From positions 310,001 through 374,000 of the forward strand of contig NZ_PCOC01000002.1 in assembly GCF_002975205.1 (NCBI RefSeq): a stretch of DNA of 64,000 nt, read 5' to 3'. A program made the translations under genes and the position numbers. Each line of letters starts with the position of its first letter. Position 1 is the first letter of the stretch. The notes under the pieces were generated by a model. The model had not been told where the DNA came from, searched no databases, and saw only the letters and a list, made by a program, of their open reading frames with translations. Below are positions 54,547 to 62,542 of the stretch, one piece after another. Source of the stretch: Ochrobactrum vermis. Lineage in GTDB: Bacteria > Pseudomonadota > Alphaproteobacteria > Rhizobiales > Rhizobiaceae.

Positions 54547-54938
54547 CCACCAAAATCCACGCAGTTGTCGATGCCGATGGTCGACCGATCCGCCTCGCAC
54601 TCACAGCCGGCCAAGCCCATGATGGCCGCATGGCAGAACCATTGTTACAGACAATCTCCAAGGGTGCGATCCTGCTGGCGGACAAGGCCTACGATACCAA
54701 CGCTATAAGAGCATTTGCAAAGCAACGGCAGGCATGGGCCAATATTCCTGCCAAGAGCAATCGGAAGGGAAGCTTCCCTTTCAGCCAATGGGTTTACCGA
54801 CAGCGCAATCTCGTTGAGCGATTCTTCAGCAAACTCAAACAGTTCAGAGGAATCGCCACCCGTTACGATAAAAACCCGATGAACTTTCTCGCCGCCGTCA
54901 AATTGGCAGCAGCAAGAATTTGGATCAGATCGTTATGA
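54492..54938 (+). CDS. IS5-family transposase, second frame
   Basis: Read in the shifted frame from the A5G5 run: GCMGRSRGGLTTKIHAVVD, second catalytic Asp in ILLADKAYDT, Glu in QRNLVERFFSKLKQFRGIATRYD (residues around 105-125 of this part), ending AARIWIRSL. It is open to 54938 without further damage. The two-frame form is normal for this group, so the element may be active. Confidence 0.85.
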   Translation, partial: RKKGDQDDGCMGRSRGGLTTKIHAVVDADGRPIRLALTAGQAHDGRMAEPLLQTISKGAILLADKAYDTNAIRAFAKQRQAWANIPAKSNRKGSFPFSQWVYRQRNLVERFFSKLKQFRGIATRYDKNPMNFLAAVKLAAARIWIRSL

Positions 54939-54940
54939 GT

Positions 54941-55573
54941 CTACGGCCTAGTAGACTTGTGACAAGAGAGGATGAGGGCATCAAAACCAAGAGCGGTACA
55001 GGACTGGTCAAGTGCGGTGAAAAACTCCCCCGCATTCTCTGCGTTGTCAATCAGGTCTTCGATATTCTGAACGTGCGTAGAACGGTCACATAATATTCGA
55101 GGTACGTCCTCCGCATCCACATCGTGTGTAACGTCGAATGCCGCTGGCTCATTGTTGATGAGGGGAGATATCGCGCGCTGTCCCTTGAACAGCGGAATTT
55201 GCGATTGGCGAATGGCCTCAACGATTGCGTGTGTCTTATTCGTAGCTCGCAGCTTGATACGGGAATTTCTTAGATGAGTAATTACGGTCGTTTCCCTGAT
55301 TCCGAGTATAGCAGCCACCTCCCAATGGGTCTTTCCTTCGCCCGTCCAGTAAAGAACACTTCTCTCCTGAGGGGTTAACGATCTTCGATTATCATGTCCA
55401 TATAGTCCATCTATCTGCAACTGCTGAACCTCTGGTTGGGGCGAAACAGAACCGTATGGCTGCAGTGTGGTGGTTTCCTCTCTGAATGCCGCAGGAGCAA
55501 AACACGTCTGTTCGGCCCCGGCGCGCAAGCTGGTTGATTCAGTTATGAGGAGTATCGCGCTAAGCGGTGGCAC
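54941..55573 (-). pseudogene. LuxR-type HTH joined to the start of a second LuxR ligand domain
   Basis: 210 residues. Residues about 66-122 form a LuxR DNA-binding domain: SLTPQERSVLYWTGEGKTHW, EVAAILGIRETTVITHLRNS, KLRATNK. This should be C-terminal, yet the frame goes on with a linker and then EDLIDNAENAGEFFTALDQ and FDALILSCHK, the opening of an autoinducer-binding domain. There the IS5 element cuts it; the last four residues come from the IS. The N-terminal 60 residues are not a ligand domain. It is most simply two tandem luxR genes fused and broken. Confidence 0.55.
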
Positions 55574-55599
55574 TTCAAGGCCACGGGATACGTTTGATT

Positions 55600-55607
55600 A
55601 CTATAGT
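55600..55607 (+). promoter_or_regulatory. ACTATAGT palindrome before the first Xre gene
   Basis: ACTATAGT lies 39 bases before ATG 55647. The same 8-base palindrome lies at 56161-56168 ahead of the second, oppositely oriented Xre gene. Candidate shared operator. Confidence 0.5.
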
Positions 55608-55646
55608 AGGTAGCTATTTACGCAGTAATTGGGATTGTTATTATCT

Positions 55647-55883
55647 ATGAGACTTACCGCCATCTTTGCGAGAAATCTGCGACTTTGTCGCCAGGAAGCC
55701 GGCCTTACTCAGGAACGTTTGGCCGAGTTTGCCGGACTTGATCGTAATTTTATTGGGAAACTTGAACGAGAAGACAGCTGTCCCACCCTTCAGACTGTCG
55801 AAGCCTTGTCTCTGGCTCTGCAAGTCCACCCTGAACGACTTATTGATCGCGATCCACCAACAAGAAAAAAATCAAGACTATAA
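55647..55883 (+). CDS. Xre-family DNA-binding protein, small
   Basis: 78 residues from ATG 55647. A single helix-turn-helix: IFARNLRLCRQEAGLTQERL, AEFAGLDRNFIGKLEREDSC, TLQTVEALSLALQ. Nothing else is attached, so it resembles phage- or plasmid-type regulators. It converges on the second Xre gene with an 7-base gap between their ends, while their start sides carry the same ACTATAGT palindrome. Ribosome site weak. Confidence 0.82.
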   Translation: MRLTAIFARNLRLCRQEAGLTQERLAEFAGLDRNFIGKLEREDSCPTLQTVEALSLALQVHPERLIDRDPPTRKKSRL

Positions 55884-55890
55884 GCGGAAT

Positions 55891-56121
55891 TTACCTTTTC
55901 TTATCAGGCGCTTGATTTCGACGCAGGAGATCCTCAAGTTCAACGCCGAGCGCATCGGAAAGCGTCATAAGCGTCAGAATCGTTGGATTGCGCTTTCCCG
56001 CTTCCAACCCACTTATATAGGCGCGCGTCGTGTCTGCACGGAAGGCGAATTCTTCCTGCGATATAAGGCGTTCTCGCCGAATTCTCTGAACGTTAAGACC
56101 AATTACCGAACGTATATCCAT
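55891..56121 (-). CDS. second Xre-family DNA-binding protein, convergent
   Basis: 76 residues from ATG 56121; a GTG at 56160 would add 13 residues but would lie over the palindrome. The helix-turn-helix is IGLNVQRIRRERLISQEEF, AFRADTTRAYISGLEAGKRN, ILTLMTLSDALGVE. About a third of the residues agree with the neighbour at 55647, so they may be distant paralogues. Convergent arrangement with shared candidate operators suggests mutual control. Confidence 0.8.
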   Translation of the reverse strand: MDIRSVIGLNVQRIRRERLISQEEFAFRADTTRAYISGLEAGKRNPTILTLMTLSDALGVELEDLLRRNQAPDKKR

Positions 56122-56160
56122 ACAACCACGGTTGCAGGGACGTACACTATATGACGACAC

Positions 56161-56168
56161 ACTATAGT
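56161..56168 (-). promoter_or_regulatory. ACTATAGT palindrome before the second Xre gene
   Basis: ACTATAGT with a near-copy CACTATAT at 56145-56152. It matches the site at 55600-55607 exactly over eight bases. It also lies 83 bases upstream of iclR, so either gene could be served. Confidence 0.5.
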
Positions 56169-56250
56169 GAACATTTCGCTTGACACTGCGCCTGCGGGAG
56201 GATTGTATTGCGCATTATAAGGAACACTGTTCTCATAATAGGAACACGCT

Positions 56251-57048
56251 ATGAGCAGCAATCTGTCGCTGGAAAAAGGACTTCTTATCCTCAATTTGCT
56301 TAAAGAGGCACGTGAGTCTCTCGGGGTGCGAGAAATTGCTCGACGGCTTGATCTGACTCCCTCAGTAGCTCAAAGGCTGCTGAATACCCTGGCATCTCAC
56401 GGATATGTCGAACAGGAAAGTAACCGCCGCTATCAAATTGGCTATGCCGTGCTTGGACTTGCTCAGCATGTATTCCAGCGCGGCAGGCTTCTGGCGCTTG
56501 CGGAAGAAGAGCTCAAAAAGTTGGCAGCGGGCGGCTGCTTCAACGGCTTCCTGGGCATCAGACGTGGATCGATCGGCGTATATGTCCTTGCCGTTCAATC
56601 TGATAGCCCAGTCGTCATCCGAGCTCAACCGGGCGAAGCGATGGCCCTCCACTCCACGGCTTTAGGCAAAGCACTGTTATTGGGTATGGGCGATACAGGG
56701 ATCAGGACGCTGCTTGGAGATAAGCCGCTTGAGCGCCTTACGGAACGGACCGTCCTGGAGTTGGACAGGCTTGTCGATCAGCTACATTTGGGACGTTCGC
56801 TTGGCTACACGACCGCAATCTCTGAAAACCTGGAAGGTGTAATTTCGGTTGGTGCACCGATTTACGACGCATCAGGCACTGTAACGGCTGCAATTAGTGT
56901 CGCGTTCCCGCGTGCCGTTTACCCAAAAGTTAAAATCACCGACGTCGCACAAAGTATCGTCGCTGCCGCCCGCCGAATCTCTTTGGGGTTGGGCTTTGAA
57001 CGTCAACGGAATTCTGAGGAGGAAGAAACAACAGATGTTGCTACATGA
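56251..57048 (+). CDS. IclR-family regulator
   Basis: 265 residues. The winged helix is seen in SLEKGLLILNLLKEARESLG and REIARRLDLTPSVAQRLLNTL. The effector domain follows with GEAMALHSTALGKALL, the IclR signature, and AISVAFPRAVYPK. It controls the catabolic operon that starts at its own 3' end: the ribosome site of the M24 gene (GAGGAGGAAG) lies within the last codons of iclR. The dyad GAACACTGTTC about 25 bases upstream of the start could be its operator. Confidence 0.9.
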   Translation: MSSNLSLEKGLLILNLLKEARESLGVREIARRLDLTPSVAQRLLNTLASHGYVEQESNRRYQIGYAVLGLAQHVFQRGRLLALAEEELKKLAAGGCFNGFLGIRRGSIGVYVLAVQSDSPVVIRAQPGEAMALHSTALGKALLLGMGDTGIRTLLGDKPLERLTERTVLELDRLVDQLHLGRSLGYTTAISENLEGVISVGAPIYDASGTVTAAISVAFPRAVYPKVKITDVAQSIVAAARRISLGLGFERQRNSEEEETTDVAT

Positions 57049-58222
57049 AGAGCGTATTCGCACTGCGATGACTAAGCATGATCTGGCCGCGGTGGTGGCC
57101 ACGTCTCCAGAAAACGTTCTTTACACAAGCGGCTTCTGGTGTCTGCCACAATGGATCAGACGTGGACCGCAAGCATTTACGTTGCTCAGCGCAGAGTGTT
57201 CAGCTGCCTCATCGGTGGTAATAACCGGAACGTCGACACTTGATCTTCTTGCCGATCAGAATGTCGAAACAAAAGTCCGCCGCTTTGGTTCGTTCACTGT
57301 CGATAATCCCACGTTGCTTGATCTCGATGAGGTAAGCTTCAGGCAAAAAATGCTCTTCAGTCTTCCAGATGATAGGAGTGCTATTGACGCGCTCGTCGCA
57401 GAAATCAAATTACAGAAACTCACAAAGGCCAATGTTGGTATTGACGAAGCAGGTCTGTTGTCTGGCGATATGGAGAAGCTGCGTCGTGAATTGCCTGACG
57501 TTATGTGGATTATGGCTGCGTCGCTGTTTCGATGGGTTCGTGCGGTCAAAACCGCCGAAGAAGTGGAAAGGCTTGCGACCGTTGGTGCGATCACGGAAAG
57601 GTCCATCGGGGCTGCTTTGGAGATGGCCTCAGCTGGCGCATCAGAACGTGATCTCGCAAGAGCATTTCATAGCAGGACTGTCGGAGAGGATGGCTTTCCG
57701 GTCCTGGGATGCATCGGGTTCGGAGAACGCAGCGCACTCATGAACGTCCAGCCATCGGACCGTACTCTCAAAACAGGGGACATGATCCGATTTGATGTCG
57801 GAGGGCATTTCAAACACTATCGTGCGGACATTGCCCGGAATGTGAGCTTTGGAGAGCCGTTGCGGGAAAATCGAATAAAATACAATGCATTAAATCGTGG
57901 CGTTCAGCGCGGTATCGAGAAAATACGTCCTGGCATTTCTGCATCAGAAGTCTTCGAAGTGGTTGTCGATACTGTCCGCAAGGAGGGTATTCCCCATTAC
58001 CGTCGCAGTCATGTTGGTCACGGTATCGGACTAGATGGTTATGACCTGCCACTTCTTGCTGCGAGTAGTTCTGACATCCTGGAAGAGGGGATGGTCCTGT
58101 GTATCGAGACACCCTACTACGAACTGGGGTGCATCGGTCTGCAGGTCGAAGACATGCTGGTTGTGCGCTCAGGTGGCGCGGAAATGTTGACCAATAACGG
58201 CGACAGCCTGGTGGTGCTTTGA
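57035..58222 (+). CDS. M24-family metallohydrolase (prolidase/creatinase/ectoine-hydrolase fold)
   Basis: 395 residues from ATG 57035, overlapping the iclR end by 14 bases, with GAGGAGGAAG upstream. An N-terminal creatinase-like domain (ATSPENVLYTSGFWCLPQW) precedes the pita-bread domain. All five metal ligands are visible: D in IRFDVGG, D in YRADIARN, H in HVGHGIGLDGYD, E in CIETPYYE, E in LQVEDML. It is therefore a probable active two-metal hydrolase. Family members cleave Xaa-Pro peptides, creatine, or ectoine. In a catabolic operon without peptide genes a small amide such as the latter kinds is more likely. Confidence 0.87.
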   Translation: MLLHEERIRTAMTKHDLAAVVATSPENVLYTSGFWCLPQWIRRGPQAFTLLSAECSAASSVVITGTSTLDLLADQNVETKVRRFGSFTVDNPTLLDLDEVSFRQKMLFSLPDDRSAIDALVAEIKLQKLTKANVGIDEAGLLSGDMEKLRRELPDVMWIMAASLFRWVRAVKTAEEVERLATVGAITERSIGAALEMASAGASERDLARAFHSRTVGEDGFPVLGCIGFGERSALMNVQPSDRTLKTGDMIRFDVGGHFKHYRADIARNVSFGEPLRENRIKYNALNRGVQRGIEKIRPGISASEVFEVVVDTVRKEGIPHYRRSHVGHGIGLDGYDLPLLAASSSDILEEGMVLCIETPYYELGCIGLQVEDMLVVRSGGAEMLTNNGDSLVVL

Positions 58223-59463
58223 TGATGGGCCGGATCGCAGCATATTCCTGTTACCGGTGTAGCAGTGAGTTTCCGTCCAGCCTGCCGATTGACTCACGCG
58301 GATGTCCCTCATGTCTGGAAACCGCGCCATCGAACTTGCGGCTTGTTTATCGCACCGCCGAGTTGCCAGTACCGAACGACGAAAAGAAACCCGAACTGCC
58401 TTCGCTCTGGCGCTACGCTGAAAAACTCCCCTTCGACTCAAGAACTGCGATCTCAATGGGGGAAGGGCTGACACCACTTCTTCGTTCAGAACGGATTGGT
58501 AATGAGATCGGAGTGACAGATCTTTTCATTAAAAATGAGAGCTATAATCCAACCTGGTCACATAAAGATCGGTTCTCGACCGTAGCGGTAACCGCCGCAG
58601 TCGATACGGACGCACACGTGGTTGCAACAAGCTCGAGCGGAAACGCTGGGGCATCGCTCGCTGCTTATGCAGCGCGGGCGGGACTGGAATGTGTTGTCGC
58701 AACCATAGCCGGGTCAGCCGGACCAATGCTCACCCAAATCCAGAAATATGGCGCAAGAGTCGTAGCGTTTGAAAACAAGCATGATCGTTGGCCGTTTCTC
58801 GCTAAGGGTGTCGAACGCTACGGCTGGTTTGCGACGTCCCCTTACAGGCAACCCGTGGTCGGAAGTCATCCGATCGGTATCGAGGGGTATAAAACACTTG
58901 CCTTCGAGATCATCGAACAGTCTAACGGAACTGTACCGGACTGGTGTGCTTTTCCTGTTTGCTATGGAGACGCATTGGTGGGCGCATGGCTTGGCTTTTG
59001 CGAGTTGTTGGCGGACGGTTCGATTAATCGGATGCCCCGTCTCCTAGCGGCCGAAGCCTATGGTTCGCTCGCGCAAGCGCTTGAAACTGGGAGCGACCAA
59101 GTATCAGACATGACGGCGTCATTCAGCACATTGGCCGTTTCAGTTGGTGCAACGAGAAGTACCTATCAAGCTCTTAAAGCGCTACGTGTGTCCAACGGAG
59201 CTGCCGTTCCGGTCACGAATGAAGGTCTTATTTCCTTTCAAGACCGTATTGCGGCGGCGGAGGGTACGTTCTTGGAGCTTTCCTCCGTGATGGCGCTCGC
59301 TGCAATAGCGAAAGCACGACGTCAAAACATAATCCAGGGATATGAAAGTGTCGTTGCGGTGGTCACGGCTTCTGGCTTGAAGGACGTCGACAAATCCGTT
59401 TCGGGCAACAAGCTCCCGCGCTTCGTCAATATCGAAGATGCCCTAGAGCATTGCAGCATCTAA
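58222..59463 (+). CDS. threonine-synthase-like PLP enzyme with zinc ribbon
   Basis: 413 residues, ATG 58222 overlapping the M24 stop by one base. The first 40 residues hold two CxxC pairs (YSCYRCSSEF; GCPSC), a zinc ribbon seen in some threonine synthases. Then comes MGEGLTPLL, the PLP lysine in WSHKDRFSTVAV, the phosphate loop SSSGNAGASLAAYAARAG, and a late SVSV-type glycine region. Relatives do beta/gamma-elimination or replacement on phosphorylated or activated amino acids. The usual FKDRG is altered to HKDRF, and no homoserine kinase lies nearby, so a catabolic lyase is more likely than threonine synthesis. Confidence 0.85.
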   Translation: MMGRIAAYSCYRCSSEFPSSLPIDSRGCPSCLETAPSNLRLVYRTAELPVPNDEKKPELPSLWRYAEKLPFDSRTAISMGEGLTPLLRSERIGNEIGVTDLFIKNESYNPTWSHKDRFSTVAVTAAVDTDAHVVATSSSGNAGASLAAYAARAGLECVVATIAGSAGPMLTQIQKYGARVVAFENKHDRWPFLAKGVERYGWFATSPYRQPVVGSHPIGIEGYKTLAFEIIEQSNGTVPDWCAFPVCYGDALVGAWLGFCELLADGSINRMPRLLAAEAYGSLAQALETGSDQVSDMTASFSTLAVSVGATRSTYQALKALRVSNGAAVPVTNEGLISFQDRIAAAEGTFLELSSVMALAAIAKARRQNIIQGYESVVAVVTASGLKDVDKSVSGNKLPRFVNIEDALEHCSI

Positions 59464-59517
59464 CGAGGAAATATCGATGCAGATGCCATTCCACTAGTCA
59501 GTAAAAGGGGAAGCATT

Positions 59518-60480
59518 ATGAAACGACGGAAATTTTTGGCTGCAACAGCCTTTTTGATAGGGTCTGGCCATCGTTTGGCATGGTCCACCCCACAACAATA
59601 TACAGCAGGAAACCCTATGCTGCTCGTAGGTTTTGCTGCTGGCGGAGCGGGAGACATCGCATCGCGCGTTGTCACGAATTTTGTCAAGCAAGAACGCGGT
59701 CTCGCTGCGATGCCGGATTTCCGGCCGGGGGCGGGCGGCACAATTGCAACCGATCAGGTGCGTAGAGCGCCAGCTGATGGCTCGATCCTATCGTTATATT
59801 CGGTCAGCCCGATATTGGTCGCGCCTCATCTGCAGAAAGTACCGTACGACGTCACAAAGGACTTCACCTATATTGCAAGTTACGCTGGAATTTCTGTTCC
59901 CTGTTTCGTTCGCAAAGACAGTCCATTAGAGACTTGGGATCAACTTTTGGACTATTGCCGTAAAAGTCCATCGAAGCTGAAATGGGCGACTGCAGCACCG
60001 CGTGGCCTTGCTCATATCGCCACAGAGGCGGCGTTTCGCGAGGAGACTGCCAAAGCGACATTCGTACCCTTTCGCGGTGGTGCCGATGCTGTGACCGCAC
60101 TCCTTGGCGGGCACATCGACATGGTAGTCTCATCAGATTTCGGTCCCCATCTGGCCGCTGGATCAATACGCCTTTTGGCCGAGACCAGTCCGAACCCGAG
60201 AGTCAGCCGACCTGGCATCGTGAGTTTTGCGGAACGCGGCTATCCAGTTGCAATTCCCGCTTCATATGGACTGTTTGGTCCAGCGGGGTTGCCTTCCGAA
60301 ATCATCTCCTGGTGGGAAAGCGCCCTCAGAGAAATGGTGGATAGTCCGATGTATTCTGACTTTTTGAAACTCATTAACGGCTATCCGTTGTTCCATAAAA
60401 GTGAAGAGTTCACACACATGGTTAGAGAGGGATATACGAATATCGGACATCAGATCGAGACGATGGGGGTGCATCTGTGA
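59518..60480 (+). CDS. TTT transporter substrate-binding protein (TctC/Bug)
   Basis: 320 residues. The start MKRRKFLAATAFLIGSG is a twin-arginine-like signal. The Bug fold shows LLVGFAAGGAGDIASRVV, DFRPGAGGTIATDQV, and LGGHIDMVVSSDFG. It binds a small carboxylate in the periplasm. It starts 54 bases after the PLP enzyme and overlaps the TctB start. The set of three transporter genes is complete, so the operon imports its own substrate. Confidence 0.9.
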   Translation: MKRRKFLAATAFLIGSGHRLAWSTPQQYTAGNPMLLVGFAAGGAGDIASRVVTNFVKQERGLAAMPDFRPGAGGTIATDQVRRAPADGSILSLYSVSPILVAPHLQKVPYDVTKDFTYIASYAGISVPCFVRKDSPLETWDQLLDYCRKSPSKLKWATAAPRGLAHIATEAAFREETAKATFVPFRGGADAVTALLGGHIDMVVSSDFGPHLAAGSIRLLAETSPNPRVSRPGIVSFAERGYPVAIPASYGLFGPAGLPSEIISWWESALREMVDSPMYSDFLKLINGYPLFHKSEEFTHMVREGYTNIGHQIETMGVHL

Positions 60481-60902
60481 CCCTTGCTCGCCTCGTTCCT
60501 TACGCGCTGTCAATGATCGGACTTGGAGCCGCGGCAAGCGGATTTCGCATGCATCTATGGGAGAACGGCGAACCTGCAGCTGGTCTGTTTCCGTTTCTTG
60601 CCGCTCTGTTGTTGATTTTCACAAGTTTGCTCTGCACGGTACAGGCTGTCCCCGCCGAAGAGCCAGTCGAGCTCCCGCGCGTCTTCGCTTATTGCGCAGC
60701 GCTTGCGCTCTTCTGCGCGTCGCTAGAAATACTGGGATTTGCCGTCGCGACGTTCCTGTTCCTTGCGGGCGTTCTGATGTTCATTGAGAAAATGAGATGG
60801 CATGCCGCGGGATTGTTTGCGGCTGGGGCCGCGCTATCAACGTGGATTTTGTTTGAAACCCTTCTCTCCGTTCCACTGCCGCATGGCGTTTGGAGGCTGT
60901 AA
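60477..60902 (+). CDS. TTT transporter small membrane subunit (TctB)
   Basis: 141 residues from GTG 60477, overlapping the binding-protein stop as GTGA. Four membrane helices can be drawn: YALSMIGLGAAASGF; AGLFPFLAALLLIFTSLL; YCAALALFCASLEIL through FLFLAGVLMFIE; and FAAGAALSTWILFETLL. The GLFPFLAA turn is typical of TctB. It overlaps the TctA start by one base. Confidence 0.85.
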   Translation: MTLARLVPYALSMIGLGAAASGFRMHLWENGEPAAGLFPFLAALLLIFTSLLCTVQAVPAEEPVELPRVFAYCAALALFCASLEILGFAVATFLFLAGVLMFIEKMRWHAAGLFAAGAALSTWILFETLLSVPLPHGVWRL

Positions 60903-62410
60903 TGTTGGATTCCCTTTCGCAGCTTATGATGGGCCTCAGCATCGCTCTCGAACCGACCAATGTCGCAGTTGCTCTTCTCGGTGCTGTTTTGGGCACAGCT
61001 GTCGGGGTTCTTCCTGGCCTTGGACCATCGGCGACAGTCAGCCTTTTATTGCCTGTTACGATGGCACTCGATCAAACAAGTGCCATCATTCTACTCGCAG
61101 GCATCTATTATGGATCCCAATATGGTGGTTCTATAACGTCAGTACTCATGCGGGTTCCAGGTGAGGCTTCCAGTGTGATGACCTGTTTCGACGGCTATCC
61201 GATGGCCAAACAAGGCCGAGCTGGAGCCGCACTCGGTATTAGCGCGTTTGGAAGCTTTATCGCAGGTATTTCGGCAACCCTGGCAATCGCCGTTGTGGGT
61301 CCGGCCTTTACCAAAGTGGCCCTTGCATTTGGGCCAGTCGAAAAATCGGCGATTGTTTTGTTGGGGCTTGTACTGGCCGCCAGCGTTGGCGAGGGACCGC
61401 GTATCCGGGCTTGGGCTATGGTCGCGCTTGGCTTGCTTCTTTCAACTGTTGGCGTCGACCTGATATCCGGGCAAGAACGGTTTACTTTTGAAGTTAGCTT
61501 CCTGCGCGATGGGTTCGATATAGCTGTTCTCGCGATGGGTCTGTTTGGCATGAGCGAGGTCTTGATGCTGATACAGCGGAAAGAAGCGCACGAGACAACA
61601 AAAATGCCTTCGTATCGATTACGTGAACTACTTCCGAGCCGAACAGAATGGAGGGCGTCAGGCGGGCCGATTGCGCGTGGGACGGTTCTTGGCTTTTTCC
61701 TCGGTCTTCTGCCTGGAGGGGGTGCACTTGTGGCGGGCTTCGCAAGCTACTTGATGGAGAAAAAGCTGTCTCGTTCGCCTGAGCGCTTCGGGAAAGGGGC
61801 CATTGAAGGAGTCGCAGGTCCGGAAAGTGCCAATAATGCTGCTGCACAGGCCAGTTTTATTCCGATGCTCTGTCTCGGAATTCCAGCCAATGCCGTGATC
61901 GGTATCATTATGGGAGCGCTCTTGATGCAAAACGTCGTTCCCGGGCCGCAGATAATCTCGGAACATCCGCAACTCTTCTGGGGCATTGTCGCAAGCATGT
62001 TAATCGGCAATGCAATGCTCGTTGTTCTCAATGTGCCTCTGATCAGGGTTTTTGTCCTTCTATTGAAGGTTCCGCAAACCGTCCTGGCGCCGCTGATTGT
62101 CCTGTTTTGCGTCATTGGCGCATTCAGCCTTAGCAACAGCATGTTTGATGTTGGTGTGGTCGTCGGATGTGGTGTATTCGCCTATGGATTGCGCAAAGCT
62201 GGCTTCGATATGGCCCCGCTTCTGCTCGCATTTCTGCTAGGCTCCTTGCTTGAGGAAAATCTGCGACAAAGTCTTATACTTGGTGAGGGTCATCCCGTGA
62301 TTTTCCTAGAAAGCCCAATCAGTGTCTGCCTTATTCTGTTTACCCTAGCTATCCTGATTGTGCCTCTGGTAAAATCCATCGGAATGCGGCTCGTCAGTGG
62401 AACGGCATAG
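60902..62410 (+). CDS. TTT transporter large membrane subunit (TctA)
   Basis: 502 residues from ATG 60902 with GGAGG upstream. TctA signatures are GAVLGTAVGVLPGLGPSATV, YYGSQYGGSITSVLMRVPGE, and the second half-repeat GLLPGGGALVAGFASYLMEKK, then GVAGPESANNAAAQASFIPML and LGIPANAVIGIIMGALL. About twelve helices. Complete. It forms the sodium- or proton-driven import path with TctB and the binding protein. Confidence 0.92.
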   Translation: MLDSLSQLMMGLSIALEPTNVAVALLGAVLGTAVGVLPGLGPSATVSLLLPVTMALDQTSAIILLAGIYYGSQYGGSITSVLMRVPGEASSVMTCFDGYPMAKQGRAGAALGISAFGSFIAGISATLAIAVVGPAFTKVALAFGPVEKSAIVLLGLVLAASVGEGPRIRAWAMVALGLLLSTVGVDLISGQERFTFEVSFLRDGFDIAVLAMGLFGMSEVLMLIQRKEAHETTKMPSYRLRELLPSRTEWRASGGPIARGTVLGFFLGLLPGGGALVAGFASYLMEKKLSRSPERFGKGAIEGVAGPESANNAAAQASFIPMLCLGIPANAVIGIIMGALLMQNVVPGPQIISEHPQLFWGIVASMLIGNAMLVVLNVPLIRVFVLLLKVPQTVLAPLIVLFCVIGAFSLSNSMFDVGVVVGCGVFAYGLRKAGFDMAPLLLAFLLGSLLEENLRQSLILGEGHPVIFLESPISVCLILFTLAILIVPLVKSIGMRLVSGTA

Positions 62411-62542
62411 CAAGATTGGTGCGCCAGCAAATGAGCTGTCGTGCTCTGACCGATCTTCTTAAACTCGAACACTTTCCCGGCACAGTGATGAAGCTTGAAT
62501 CATGAGTGCCAATCATATGCGACAGAAACATGAGAGACGGAT

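Larger units (their letters stand above)
54149..54951 (+). mobile_element. IS5-family element, IS427-like
   Basis: About 0.8 kb with two overlapping transposase frames. The limits are approximate: terminal repeats are weak (GGGCCTTTATTTG at the left against the complement of GAGTCTACGGCC at the right), and a TA-type target duplication cannot be proven. The right border cuts a LuxR-type frame and the left border cuts another gene, so either the insertion came with rearrangement or it joins two originally distant segments. Confidence 0.75.
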
